Of a stretch of 58,238 nt of DNA, positions 42,979-50,973 are shown piece by piece; position 1 is the stretch's first letter; each line of letters opens with the position of its first letter. The stretch covers positions 1-58,238 of the forward strand of contig NZ_PDWW01000028.1 in the NCBI RefSeq assembly GCF_010093445.1. The letters run 5' to 3'. This DNA is from Pseudoxanthomonas japonensis. Its GTDB lineage: Bacteria > Pseudomonadota > Gammaproteobacteria > Xanthomonadales > Xanthomonadaceae. The position numbers were made by a program, and so were the translations under genes. The notes below the pieces were generated by a model. The model searched no databases, had not been told where the DNA came from, and worked only from the letters and a program-made list of their open reading frames with translations.

Positions 42979-43479
42979 TCATTCGCCCATCCATTCCCAC
43001 GTATAGACGCCTCGCGCTACCCATCGCGGAAACGACGAGTGCGGCCATTCGCAAGCACGCGCTACGTGGCCATGCTTGACAGGATTGAGATGCACGTGGT
43101 CGATATGACGCCGCAGGTCGTCCTCGTCGCGGATCAGGTGCTCCCAATAGCGGCGCTGCCACAACCCCCGCTCCCGTCGATCGATGCGTTGCCGTGAACG
43201 CTGTTCGCAGGCCGGCAAGCGACGACTGACGTGGGACTTGATCTGCGCCCAACGGTTCGCGTTGTCGGCATCATCTGCCGGCAACCGCCAGACACAGTGC
43301 AGATGGTCGGGCAACACTGCGATCGCCAGCACATCGAACGGTCGCACGCGCCGCGTCTCGCGGAATGCCTCGCGCAGCAACCCGATGTGATCGACCAGCA
43401 GACGGCTGCGCCGATCCAGCAGATTCACGGTGAAGAAGTAGGTACCACCCGGCACCCGCATGCGGCGATAGTTGGGCAT
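42979..43479 (-). CDS. REP-associated tyrosine transposase (RAYT, IS200-like)
   Basis: This 166-residue protein has the RAYT signature: MPNYRRMRVPGGTYFFTVNLLDR, the HUH pair PDHLHCVW (about 57-64), HVSRRL and YWEHLIRDEDDLRRHIDHVHLNPVKHGHV. These give the two His of the HUH site and catalytic Tyr candidates. RAYTs cut single-stranded REP DNA at a GTAG-like tetranucleotide and are thought to spread REPs. Start at ATG 43479. Six paired GTAG palindromes flank it, three on each side, a complete REP module. It is intact, so it may still be active. Confidence 0.93.
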   Translation of the reverse strand: MPNYRRMRVPGGTYFFTVNLLDRRSRLLVDHIGLLREAFRETRRVRPFDVLAIAVLPDHLHCVWRLPADDADNANRWAQIKSHVSRRLPACEQRSRQRIDRRERGLWQRRYWEHLIRDEDDLRRHIDHVHLNPVKHGHVARACEWPHSSFPRWVARGVYTWEWMGE

Positions 43480-43576
43480 GCGGGAAGCGTCGCGCATCGC
43501 CAGGTACCAGGACACTCGTCCGACACCGCGATGCACCGTCAGGAAACGCCACCACGAATGCGCAGGCGCGACGAAC

Positions 43577-43711
43577 CGTAGGGCGGGCTCAAGCCCGCCG
43601 TCGCGGATCCACCGTCATCCGGTTGGAGGTTCGCACGCACCGGCATCGCGATACCTCGCCGGGGAACCCCACGGCGGACGCATCAACATGGCGGGCCGGG
43701 GCCCACCCTAC
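43577..43711. repeat. Paired GTAG-REP unit 4
   Basis: First copy on the upstream side of the RAYT gene (which is read leftward), 135 bases, with a GGGCCCACCCTACC right end that differs slightly from the perfect palindrome. Confidence 0.85.
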
Positions 43712-43714
43712 CGA

Positions 43715-43850
43715 GGTAGGGCGGGCTCAAGCCCGCCGTCGCGGGCACGCCGTCATCCGGTTGGAGGTTCGCGCGCACCGGCATCGCGATACCTCGCCGA
43801 GGAACACCACGGCGGACGCATCAACATGGCGGGCCGGGGCCCGCCCTACG
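43715..43850. repeat. Paired GTAG-REP unit 5
   Basis: Fifth copy, 136 bases, directly abutting unit 4 with a four-base junction. Confidence 0.85.
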
Positions 43851-43864
43851 GAGGACCGCGTCGT

Positions 43865-44000
43865 CGTAGGGCGGGCTCAAGCCCGCCGTCGCGGACTCGC
43901 GGTCATCCGGTTGCTGGCTCTCACCCACCGACACCGCGATACCTCGCCGAGGAACCCCACATCGGACGTATCAACATGGCGGGCCTGGGCCCGCCCTACG
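43865..44000. repeat. Paired GTAG-REP unit 6
   Basis: Sixth copy, 136 bases, next to the DUF2892 gene. Its spacer has the same blocks as the others, including CTCACCCACCGACACCG. Confidence 0.85.
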
Positions 44001-44043
44001 CGCGCCGCGTCCGACCGGACCCTCTGCGGGTCCGGCTCCCTCG

Positions 44044-44226
44044 TCAGCGTGGGCAGGTGTTCACGCCCAGCAGCCGGTACAGGGGACAGAACCCGAACAG
44101 GCCGGTGACCAGCGGCACCAGGCCGATCCACGCCCACAGCGGGCCGCCGGTCAGTGCCCAGCCGATCAACACCGCGCCGACCACCACGCGCGCCCATTTG
44201 TCGAAGCCGCCCACGTTCGTTTTCAT
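44044..44226 (-). CDS. DUF2892 (YgaP-like) small membrane protein
   Basis: This 60-residue protein, MKTNVGGFDKWARVVVGAVLIG.., has two transmembrane helices and a final CPLYRLLGVNTCPR. This is the YgaP transmembrane/DUF2892 family seen alone or fused to rhodanese domains. It may take part in sulfur or redox handling in the membrane. A strong ribosome-binding site (GGAGGTGGCGTG) precedes the ATG. A perfect FNR-type box lies about 60 bases upstream, so low-oxygen induction is likely. Confidence 0.88.
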   Translation of the reverse strand: MKTNVGGFDKWARVVVGAVLIGWALTGGPLWAWIGLVPLVTGLFGFCPLYRLLGVNTCPR

Positions 44227-44280
44227 CACGCCACCTCCCATCAGGGAAACGCAGCGTGGCGCGGCCGACACCGGCCCGCA

Positions 44281-44294
44281 TTGATCGGGATCAA
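44281..44294 (-). promoter_or_regulatory. FNR/Anr-type binding site
   Basis: TTGATCGGGATCAA is an exact match to the TTGAT-N4-ATCAA consensus of FNR-family regulators. Its centre is about 61 bases upstream of the DUF2892 ATG, so it would suit activation from a -40 position. No clear -10 was picked out. The site is a palindrome, so it could equally serve a gene on the other strand, though none lies to the right in that direction. Confidence 0.6.
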
Positions 44295-44428
44295 ACGCCG
44301 TGGGCTGAGCGCCATCGTCGCCGCCGCTACCGGTGCGGCTGGGCGGCGCCCGGCGCAAGGCGGCACCCCTGATGTCCTCGTGCACGCGGCCGGCGAGGCA
44401 AAGCGCCGCTACGGCGGACGTCGCGTCC

Positions 44429-45577
44429 TCAGCCGAGGAACACGCCCACATAGTCCTGCACGGGACGCCGCAGCAGCGTCGTGTTGACGGCGAGCGGCAC
44501 CCGGCCGTCCTGCCAGCGGCCGACGCGGATGCCCGCCTGCCGCCCGCGCTCGAACGCCGCGTCCGCGAGCGGTTGCGCCATCTCCAGCCAGAACAGATTG
44601 GATGCGTCCGGCGAACTGCGTTCCCGCACCTTGCCGGTGGCCACCAGCGTGCCGATCAGTTCGCGCGCATGCGCATGGGCCTTCGCGATGTCCGCGAGGA
44701 ACACCGGCAACGCATCGAGCGCCAGCAGCGCGGGCATCCATCCCTGGTACAGGGTGCCGCCGAACACGTGACGCAACGCGCGTGCCTGGGCGATGTCCGC
44801 CTTCGATCCCGCCAGCACCGCACCGAACGGCGCGTCCAGGTACTTGTACAGCGAGACGTACACGGTATCGAATTCCGCCGCATACGCCGGTAGGTCGAAG
44901 CCCGGTGGCGCCATCAGCAGGCGCGCGCCGTCCAGGTGCAGGCGCGCGCCGTGCGCCCGTGCCATGGTCGCGATGCCACGCACGTGTGCCAGCGGCACCA
45001 GCTCGGCGCCGGCGCGGCGCACGGGACTCTCCAGCGACACCGCACCGATCCTTACCGGATACGGACCGCTCTCCGACATCCCGATCGCCGCGCGCACCTC
45101 GTCCAGCGTCGGGCTCGCGCGACCGGCGGCCAACGGCACCAGGTTGAGCGAGGACAGCCGCTGGGCCGCATCGCTCTCGTCGCGGTACACATGGCTCTCC
45201 TGTTGCACCAGCACGCGCCGATGCTCGCCGCAGAGCACGCGCAGGGCCACGTTGTTCGCCAGGGTGCCACTGGGGAAGAACGCACAGTCTTCCTTGCCCA
45301 GCAAGGTGGCGAAGGCCTGCTCGAGCCGGCCTACTGCCCCCTGGTGCAGATAGCCGTCCCGCACGTCGGTCTGCGCGCGCGCCAGATCCGCCAGTTTGGC
45401 TGCCATCGCCACCGGATCCGGTGGCGCGCTGTCGCCGACCAGCCACACGCTGCGCGCGTCCACCGGGGGAAACACCGGGGCGGCCGGCGGCGCCTCGCCT
45501 GCCGGGACGGCGTCCGTCGCGGCGGCGAGCGCTGCGCCCAGCGAGCCTTGAAGGAAGGTGCGTCGATCCACGGGCAT
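44429..45577 (-). CDS. Threonine-aldolase-like PLP enzyme with twin-arginine signal
   Basis: This 382-residue protein begins MPVDRRTFLQGSLGAALAAATDA, a Tat-type RRxFL signal, then shows the beta-eliminating lyase/threonine aldolase fold of PLP-dependent enzymes: PSGTLANNVALRVLCGEHRRVLVQQESHVYRDE, HLDGARLLMAPPG with the Asp that binds the pyridine nitrogen, and VSLYKYLDAPFGAVLAGS with the Schiff-base Lys. It lacks a clear export context, and a Tat-exported PLP enzyme of this family is unusual but possible since Tat carries folded proteins with cofactors. Substrate unknown. Confidence 0.85.
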   Translation of the reverse strand: MPVDRRTFLQGSLGAALAAATDAVPAGEAPPAAPVFPPVDARSVWLVGDSAPPDPVAMAAKLADLARAQTDVRDGYLHQGAVGRLEQAFATLLGKEDCAFFPSGTLANNVALRVLCGEHRRVLVQQESHVYRDESDAAQRLSSLNLVPLAAGRASPTLDEVRAAIGMSESGPYPVRIGAVSLESPVRRAGAELVPLAHVRGIATMARAHGARLHLDGARLLMAPPGFDLPAYAAEFDTVYVSLYKYLDAPFGAVLAGSKADIAQARALRHVFGGTLYQGWMPALLALDALPVFLADIAKAHAHARELIGTLVATGKVRERSSPDASNLFWLEMAQPLADAAFERGRQAGIRVGRWQDGRVPLAVNTTLLRRPVQDYVGVFLG

Positions 45578-45829
45578 GCTCCGGCAATGGCGATTGGATT
45601 CACCCCGCTCGCGCGAGCGCGCCGGGAGCGAGCCGGCATCCTACGCAGCCGCCTCGACGAGGCGATGTGCCATTGGTGATGGCCGGACGACGGGACGGTT
45701 GCCGTCACCGGCGGAGACGCGACATGGCCGCTTGCATGACCTCTGCGCCATGGCGGTAACGGAGCGCTATGTATACTCGGTCACACTCGGCGGGTGCCCC
45801 TTCCCGCCTTCGAATCACGGAGCGATGTC

Positions 45830-46978
45830 ATGGGTCTTGTACAGGCGGTGGTGGGTGCGGTCGGTGGCGTGCTGGGCGACCAGTGGAAGGATTTCTACAC
45901 GGTGCCGGCAGGCCTGCCGTCGACGGCGGCGCTGTTCGCCGCGGTACCCCAGGGCACCAATGCCGGGCGCGGGTCCAACACCAGCGGCTCGACCAACATC
46001 ATCACCAACGGCTCGAAGATCGTCGTGCCCGAGGGCTACGGCCTGCTGCTGATGCAGGACGGCGCGATCACCGCGTTCGTCGCCGAGCCGGGCGGTTACG
46101 AGTGGCGTTCGGACGACATCAACTCCAAGTCGATCTTCGCCGGCGACGGCATCGTCTCGACCTTCATCACCCAGAGCTGGGAGCGCTTCAAGTTCGGTGG
46201 CCAGCCCGGCTCGCAGCAGGCGGCGTTCTTCGTCTCGCTGAAGGAACTGCCGGACAACCGCTTCGGCACGCAGTCCGAGATCTACTGGGACGACGGCTTC
46301 CTCAACACCCAGGTCGGCGCGGTCACGCGCGGCTCGTACACGCTGAAGATCGTCGACCCCATCCTGTTCGTGAAGAACTTCGTGCCGGCCAAGTACCTCG
46401 CCGCCGGCCAGGTGTTCGACTTCACCGACCTCGACAACGCCGCCGCCACCCAGCTGTTCAACGAGGTGGTGGGCTCGCTCGCGCCGGCCTTCAGCCTGTA
46501 CACGAACGATCCGTCCAAGGGCAACCGCATCACCAAGCTGCAGCAGGATTCGCTGGGCTTCGCGCAGAGCCTGTCGGCCGCGGTGGAACAGGGTTACCAG
46601 TGGAGCTCCGACCGCGGCCTGGCCATCGTCAAGACCGCCATCGTCTCCATCGAGTACGACGCCAACACGCGTGAGCTGCTGAAGACCGTGCAGCGCGCCG
46701 ATGCGCTGTCCGGCGCACGCGGCAACTCCAACCTTCAGGCCAGCGTCGCCCAGGGCATCCAGTCGGCCGGCGAGACCGGCGGCGCGGCGGGCCTGATGGG
46801 CGTGGGCATGGCCACCGGCATGATGGGCGTGGGCAACCTGCAGCAGCCGGCCGCGCCTGCGGCACCGGCCGCGGAGGATCCGGTCGCCAAGCTGAAGAAG
46901 GCCAAGGAGATGCTCGACCTCGGCCTGATCACGCAGTCCGACTACGACGCGCTGAAGGCGAAGGCCCTGGGCCTGTAA
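45830..46978 (+). CDS. SPFH-domain protein with C-terminal SHOCT (YdjI-like)
   Basis: This 382-residue protein has an SPFH-like core (SKIVVPEGYGLLLMQDGAITAFVAEPGGYEWRSDD... VGAVTRGSYTLKIVDPILFVKNFVP, and QWSSDRGLAIVKTAIVSIEYD) and ends in SHOCT-like DPVAKLKKAKEMLDLGLITQSDYDALKAKAL. This matches the YdjI/'virion core protein' type SPFH family of Bacillus, which scaffolds membrane complexes. Start at ATG 45830. The next gene is a zinc-ribbon membrane protein (stop to start 12 bases), then a small membrane protein: a three-gene operon. A TATACT (45772-45777) lies upstream and may be a -10 element. Confidence 0.8.
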   Translation: MGLVQAVVGAVGGVLGDQWKDFYTVPAGLPSTAALFAAVPQGTNAGRGSNTSGSTNIITNGSKIVVPEGYGLLLMQDGAITAFVAEPGGYEWRSDDINSKSIFAGDGIVSTFITQSWERFKFGGQPGSQQAAFFVSLKELPDNRFGTQSEIYWDDGFLNTQVGAVTRGSYTLKIVDPILFVKNFVPAKYLAAGQVFDFTDLDNAAATQLFNEVVGSLAPAFSLYTNDPSKGNRITKLQQDSLGFAQSLSAAVEQGYQWSSDRGLAIVKTAIVSIEYDANTRELLKTVQRADALSGARGNSNLQASVAQGIQSAGETGGAAGLMGVGMATGMMGVGNLQQPAAPAAPAAEDPVAKLKKAKEMLDLGLITQSDYDALKAKALGL

Positions 46979-46990
46979 GCGGACGCACGC

Positions 46991-48316
46991 ATGTCCACCC
47001 CGCACCGTCCGGCGCCTCCGCCGCTGCCGCCGGTGCCTCCTGCGTTGGGCCCCGGCTCGCCGCAGGAGGTGCCACCGTTGCCCGGGAGTTTCCCGGTCGA
47101 TCCCGCCACCCTGCCCGACGCCATTCGCGAGGAAATCGAAGCGCCCGATCCGGTCGCCATCGATACCGCCGCGGCCGAGCTGAAGGACGGGCAGAACCGC
47201 TGCCCGAAGTGCGGCGCCACCGACATCCGCCACAAGCTGGGCAGCGACGTGCTGGTCTGCCTGTACTGCCGCAATGAGTGGGTCGGCGAGCGCGTCGAGG
47301 AAGCGTTCGGCTTCGGCGAAGGCATCGCCGACCTGCGCGGGACCGTCGTCGCCTCCGGCGCGCGCGACATCCAGGCCGACACCGCCGTCCTGATGACCTT
47401 CAAGTGCACCGGCTGCGGCGCCGAGGTCACGGTGAACACGCAGAGCGCCATGACGGCGCGCTGCCACTGGTGCCGCCACGTGTTCGGCGTCAACGAGCAG
47501 ATCCCCAACGGCGCCGTCCCGGACGCCGTGCTTCCGTTCCACATCAGGAAGGAGGACGCGGTCGCGCGCATCCGCCAGTTCGTCGACAAGCGCAAACTCT
47601 TCGCGTTGAAGGCGTTCAAGGACCAGTTCTCGCCGGAAAACGTCGTCGGCGTCTACCTGCCCTACATGATCGTCGACGGCAACGCGAGCGCGGCGGTCGC
47701 CGGCAAGGGCGAGATCCTGACGCGCACCTACACGCGCGGCACCGACAAGAACAAGAAGACCTATTACGACGCCGACGTCTACCGGGTGGAACGCGCGGTG
47801 GACTTCACCGTCGACGACCTGCCGCTGGAATCCTCGCGCGAGCGCGGCAACCTCGATACCCGGGTCAACACGCAGAACATCATCAACACCATCCTGCCGT
47901 TCGACACCAAGAACGCGGTGAAGTGGAACGCCTCGTACCTGTCAGGCTTCACCTCGGAGAAGCGCGACACCGACGTCGAGCAGCTGCGGCCCAGGCTGGA
48001 AGACCAGCTGCTGTCGATCGCGCGCGCGCAGGTGGAAAGCTCGGTCGGCCGTTACGACCGCGGCGTGCGCTGGGAACAGGAACGCCTGGACGTGCACGGC
48101 ACGCGCTGGGTGTCGATGTACCTGCCGGTGTGGCTGTACTCGTACCACCAGCCCGGCAGCAACGGCGGCCTGCTGCACTACATCGCGGTCAACGGCCGCA
48201 CCGGCGAAACCATGGGCAGCGTGCCGGTGCAGCAGTGGAAGCTGCTGCTCACCGCGCTGACCGTGGGCACCTTCCTGGAGGGCATCGCCCTCTGGATCAT
48301 CTGGGCCGGATCATGA
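46991..48316 (+). CDS. Double zinc-ribbon membrane protein (YdjG-like)
   Basis: This 441-residue protein has a proline-rich N-terminus (PAPPPLPPVPPALG), a first zinc ribbon (CPKCGATDIRHKLGSDVLVCLYC, about 71-93), and a second (CTGCGAEVTVNTQSAMTARCHWC, about 139-161). The middle region is beta-rich and the C-terminus has one transmembrane helix (LLLTALTVGTFLEGIALWIIW). The setting, next to an SPFH-SHOCT protein, is like YdjG with YdjI in Bacillus, where the pair acts at the membrane with the PspA-type stress response. The start begins MSTPHRP; the alternative starts inside the proline run are less likely. Confidence 0.75.
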   Translation: MSTPHRPAPPPLPPVPPALGPGSPQEVPPLPGSFPVDPATLPDAIREEIEAPDPVAIDTAAAELKDGQNRCPKCGATDIRHKLGSDVLVCLYCRNEWVGERVEEAFGFGEGIADLRGTVVASGARDIQADTAVLMTFKCTGCGAEVTVNTQSAMTARCHWCRHVFGVNEQIPNGAVPDAVLPFHIRKEDAVARIRQFVDKRKLFALKAFKDQFSPENVVGVYLPYMIVDGNASAAVAGKGEILTRTYTRGTDKNKKTYYDADVYRVERAVDFTVDDLPLESSRERGNLDTRVNTQNIINTILPFDTKNAVKWNASYLSGFTSEKRDTDVEQLRPRLEDQLLSIARAQVESSVGRYDRGVRWEQERLDVHGTRWVSMYLPVWLYSYHQPGSNGGLLHYIAVNGRTGETMGSVPVQQWKLLLTALTVGTFLEGIALWIIWAGS

Positions 48317-48326
48317 GCGACCACAC

Positions 48327-48587
48327 ATGAGCGACGACAACGGCCTATGGCTGCTGGCCCTCGGCCCCACCGGCGCCGCAGCGCTGTACTGGGCGATCTA
48401 CCGGTACTACCGCAACACCGACAAGTCGCATGCCTTCGAGCACGAGACCGACATCGAGGCCAAGCCGGTGACCGGTAGCGACCGCAAGATCGACACCGTC
48501 ACCGGCACCCAGCGCACCCGCATCGACGGCGACAACGTGCGCGCGTACCGCCAGCGCGTGACGCGGGTCCGCGACGACGGCAGTTGA
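48327..48587 (+). CDS. Small membrane protein, third gene of SPFH operon
   Basis: This 86-residue protein begins MSDDNGLWLLALGPTGAAALYWAIYRYYRNTDKSHAFEHETDIEAKPVTGSDRKIDTVTGTQRTRIDGDN. It has one predicted transmembrane helix near residues 7-24, a short charged cytoplasmic part and a basic tail (AYRQRVTRVRDDG). It starts 10 bases after the zinc-ribbon protein stop, so it is part of the same operon. No family is recognised. It may anchor or partner the YdjI/YdjG-like complex. Confidence 0.65.
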   Translation: MSDDNGLWLLALGPTGAAALYWAIYRYYRNTDKSHAFEHETDIEAKPVTGSDRKIDTVTGTQRTRIDGDNVRAYRQRVTRVRDDGS

Positions 48588-49104
48588 TCCCGCCGCGCCC
48601 GCTGTTTCCCTTCGCCACGTAATACGGGAAAAAGGAACAGCCGCGACGCCTGGCTGTTCCCTTCTCCCCGTGTAAAACGGGGAGAAGGTGCCGAAGGCGG
48701 ATGAGGGGCGCTTTTTTTTCCCGCAGCGTGTCTGAAGTCCCCTGCACTACGAAAGCATCACCGCCCCGCGATCGACGGTCGCACCGCGCACCATGCGACA
48801 CCGCGCCCGCCCCTCATCCGCCCTCCGGGCACCTTCTCCCCGCACGCGGGGCGAAGGGAAAAGCGTGGCACGTCCCAGCGCCCGCCTTTCCGCATCGGCG
48901 CCAAAGCAAAGTCGCGACGCATCCGCTGTTTCCTTCTCCCCGTGCAACGGGGAGAAGGTGCCCGGAGAGCCTGCCCCGTACTTGATACGGGGGCGGATGA
49001 GGGGCGCTCTCATTTCCGCGCACGCGATTCCCCGGGTGCGCTTCGCTTACCCGGGCTACACTGCCCGCCCGTCGCGGCGTTTGCCGCGCCCTTGCAAGGA
49101 TGCC
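48588..49104. other. Intergenic region rich in palindromic repeats
   Basis: This gap has no gene. It holds type D copies at 48661-48711, 48808-48862 (reverse orientation) and 48932-49008 (with a nested palindrome CCCCGTACTTGATACGGGG), and a type E palindrome at 49030-49059 (CCCGGGTGCGCTTCGCTTAC family). Type D units contain hairpins based on CTTCTCCCCG and GGGGAGAAGG and a GGATGAGGGGCGC tail. Confidence 0.75.
48661..48719. repeat. Palindromic repeat, type D copy 1 with T-run
   Basis: CTTCTCCCCGTGTAAAACGG and GGGGAGAAGG form a hairpin, then GCGGATGAGGGGCGC, and a run of eight T at 48712-48719. It may act as an intrinsic terminator for the SPFH operon. It belongs to a repeat family seen at least seven times between 48.6 and 53 kb. 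Confidence 0.7.
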
Positions 49105-49959
49105 GTGAAGACCCCTGCCAGCCTGCTGATGCTGATCGACGAAGGCGTCATCGACGAGGTGCTGCGCCCGCTCAAGAGCGGCAAGGAAGCCTCGGTGTAC
49201 GTGGTGCGCGCGGGCGACGACGTCCGCTGCGCGAAGGTCTACAAGGACATGGCGCAGCGCAGTTTCCAGAAGCGCGCGCAGTACCAGGAAGGCCGCAAGT
49301 CGCGCGGCAGCCGCGAGGCCCGTGCGGTCGCCAGCGGCAGCCGCTACGGCCGAAAGCAGCAGGAGGCCGAGTGGAAGAACGCCGAGGTCGACGCGCTGTA
49401 CCAGCTGCGTGAGGCCGGCGTGCGCGTGCCGGAGCCGTACGGCTTCTTCCATGGCGTGCTGGTGATGGAACTGGTCACCGATGCCGAGGGCTTCTCCGCC
49501 CCGCGCCTGGGCGAGGTGGAACTGACGCCCGAACAGGCCCGCGAGTACCACGCCGTGCTGGTGCGGCAGGTGGTGCGCATGCTGTGCTGCGGCCTGATCC
49601 ACGGCGACCTGTCGGCCTACAACGTGCTGGTCGGCCCCGACGGCCCGGTGGTGATCGACTTCCCGCAGGTGGTCAGCGCCGGCGGCAACAACGCCGCGCG
49701 CACCATGCTGCTGCGCGACGTCAACAACCTCACCGCCACGCTCGGCCGCTGGGCGCCGGAGCTGCTCGACACCTGGTACGGCGAAGAGATGTGGGAGCTG
49801 TTCGAAGCCGGCACGCTGCTGCCCGACACCCCGCTGACCGGCCAGTTCACCCCGGACGAGCGCAGCGTCGACCTCGACGGCGTGCGCGATGCCATCAACG
49901 ACGCGCGCGAGCTCGCCCTGATCCGCCAGCAGGGCCGCGAGGCGCAGGACGAGGATTGA
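49105..49959 (+). CDS. RIO-family serine/threonine kinase-like protein
   Basis: This 284-residue protein has RIO kinase motifs: PLKSGKEASVYVVRAGDDVRCAKVYKD (nucleotide-binding loop and Lys), VLVMELV at the hinge, LIHGDLSAYNVLVGPDGPVVIDFPQ (catalytic loop HGDLSxxN and DFG-like DFP). These identify a bacterial RIO1-like atypical kinase; in bacteria the substrate is not known. No ATG fits, so the start is set at GTG 49105, with AAGGA at 49096-49100 as a ribosome-binding site of short spacing. A type C hairpin follows the stop. Confidence 0.88.
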   Translation: MKTPASLLMLIDEGVIDEVLRPLKSGKEASVYVVRAGDDVRCAKVYKDMAQRSFQKRAQYQEGRKSRGSREARAVASGSRYGRKQQEAEWKNAEVDALYQLREAGVRVPEPYGFFHGVLVMELVTDAEGFSAPRLGEVELTPEQAREYHAVLVRQVVRMLCCGLIHGDLSAYNVLVGPDGPVVIDFPQVVSAGGNNAARTMLLRDVNNLTATLGRWAPELLDTWYGEEMWELFEAGTLLPDTPLTGQFTPDERSVDLDGVRDAINDARELALIRQQGREAQDED

Positions 49960-49971
49960 CCTCACGGAGGC

Positions 49972-49994
49972 CGTAGGGCGGGCTCAAGCCCGCC
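49972..49994. repeat. Single GTAG-type C palindrome
   Basis: GTAGGGCGGGCTCAAGCCCG plus CC, a lone copy of the hairpin in the BIME-like units around the RAYT gene. It sits between two convergent genes. Confidence 0.8.
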
Positions 49995-50045
49995 ATCGCA
50001 CACCACGACGACGTCGTAGCGCCGCTCGAAGCGCAAGGGAAAGGC

Positions 50046-50876
50046 TTACGCCTCCCCCGCCCCCACCGCATCCGCCAAGCGCGGATACACCGGACGGAAA
50101 CCGAGATCCTCGCGGATCCGCCGTCCGTCCATCACCGCGGAGAACGCCTTCCCCCGTTCCGGGTCCGTGCCATCCGGCGGCGGCTCGCCAACCGCGGCGA
50201 AAAGCGTGGCCAGATCGGGGGCTTCGTCATCCACCACGTTGTAGATGCGATGCGCCGGCGACGTCTTGTCGAGCAGGCGCATCACCGCTTGCGCCACGTC
50301 CGCATGATGGCCGAGCGACATGCGCTGCTCCGGCGGAAAGGCGCGCATGAACGGCACCACGTCCTGGATATGCGGGTCACCGTCGCCGTAGACGAACGGC
50401 AGCCGCAGGATGCGCACGTCCAGGCCATCGATGGCCAGCAGCATCTTCTCGGCGGCGAGTTTGCTCTGCGGATAGGCATCGACCGGCGCGCAGGCATCGT
50501 CTTCCTGCGACGGCACACCGCCGTTCGGGCCATAGACCAGGCCGGTACTGGTGAACACGAAGCGCGTCACGCCTGCCTCGCGTGCCGCCAGTGCCAGATG
50601 CTGCGTGCCCAGGTTGTTCACCGCATGCGCTTCCTCCGGCGTGGCGCCGCGGAAGAACGCGGCGCAATGCACCACCGCGTCCACGCCCTGTATCGCCGCC
50701 GGCAACGAGGCCGGCTGCATCAGGTCGCCGCTCACCAGGGTGATGCCGTTATCCGACAGGTCGGAGGCACGCGCGGCATCGCGCACCAGGGCACGCACGG
50801 CGTGTCCCTGCTGCACCAGCCGCATCGCGAGTCTGCTTCCCACTTTTCCGGTCGCGCCGGTCACGAGTATGTTCAT
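50046..50876 (-). CDS. NAD(P)-dependent epimerase/dehydratase-like protein
   Basis: This 276-residue protein begins MNILVTGATGKVGSRLAMRLVQQG, the extended short-chain dehydrogenase GxxGxxG nucleotide-binding motif. It has VHCAAFFRGATPEEAHAVNNLGTQHLALAAREAGV, the catalytic region FTSTGLVYGPNGG, then DAYPQSKLAAEKML with the YxxxK motif, and LRLPFVYGDGDPHIQ. It is a standard NAD-dependent epimerase/dehydratase-type enzyme; substrate not known. Start at ATG 50876; a long open extension upstream is spurious. It is divergent from an AraC regulator, 97 bases away, its likely controller. Confidence 0.9.
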   Translation of the reverse strand: MNILVTGATGKVGSRLAMRLVQQGHAVRALVRDAARASDLSDNGITLVSGDLMQPASLPAAIQGVDAVVHCAAFFRGATPEEAHAVNNLGTQHLALAAREAGVTRFVFTSTGLVYGPNGGVPSQEDDACAPVDAYPQSKLAAEKMLLAIDGLDVRILRLPFVYGDGDPHIQDVVPFMRAFPPEQRMSLGHHADVAQAVMRLLDKTSPAHRIYNVVDDEAPDLATLFAAVGEPPPDGTDPERGKAFSAVMDGRRIREDLGFRPVYPRLADAVGAGEA

Positions 50877-50973
50877 GGCAGCGACGATAGAGGCCGCAGC
50901 GCCTGCTGCATTGGAAAAACCGGCCATCGCACGCGGGTTGCGGCACGGCGGACGCGGCGACCACAATGGCCCC

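Noticed and set aside
42522..44000. Regularly spaced repeats that could suggest a CRISPR array
   Set aside because: Units are 135 bases with palindromic ends and conserved spacers, and a RAYT gene sits in the middle. Spacers are not unique.
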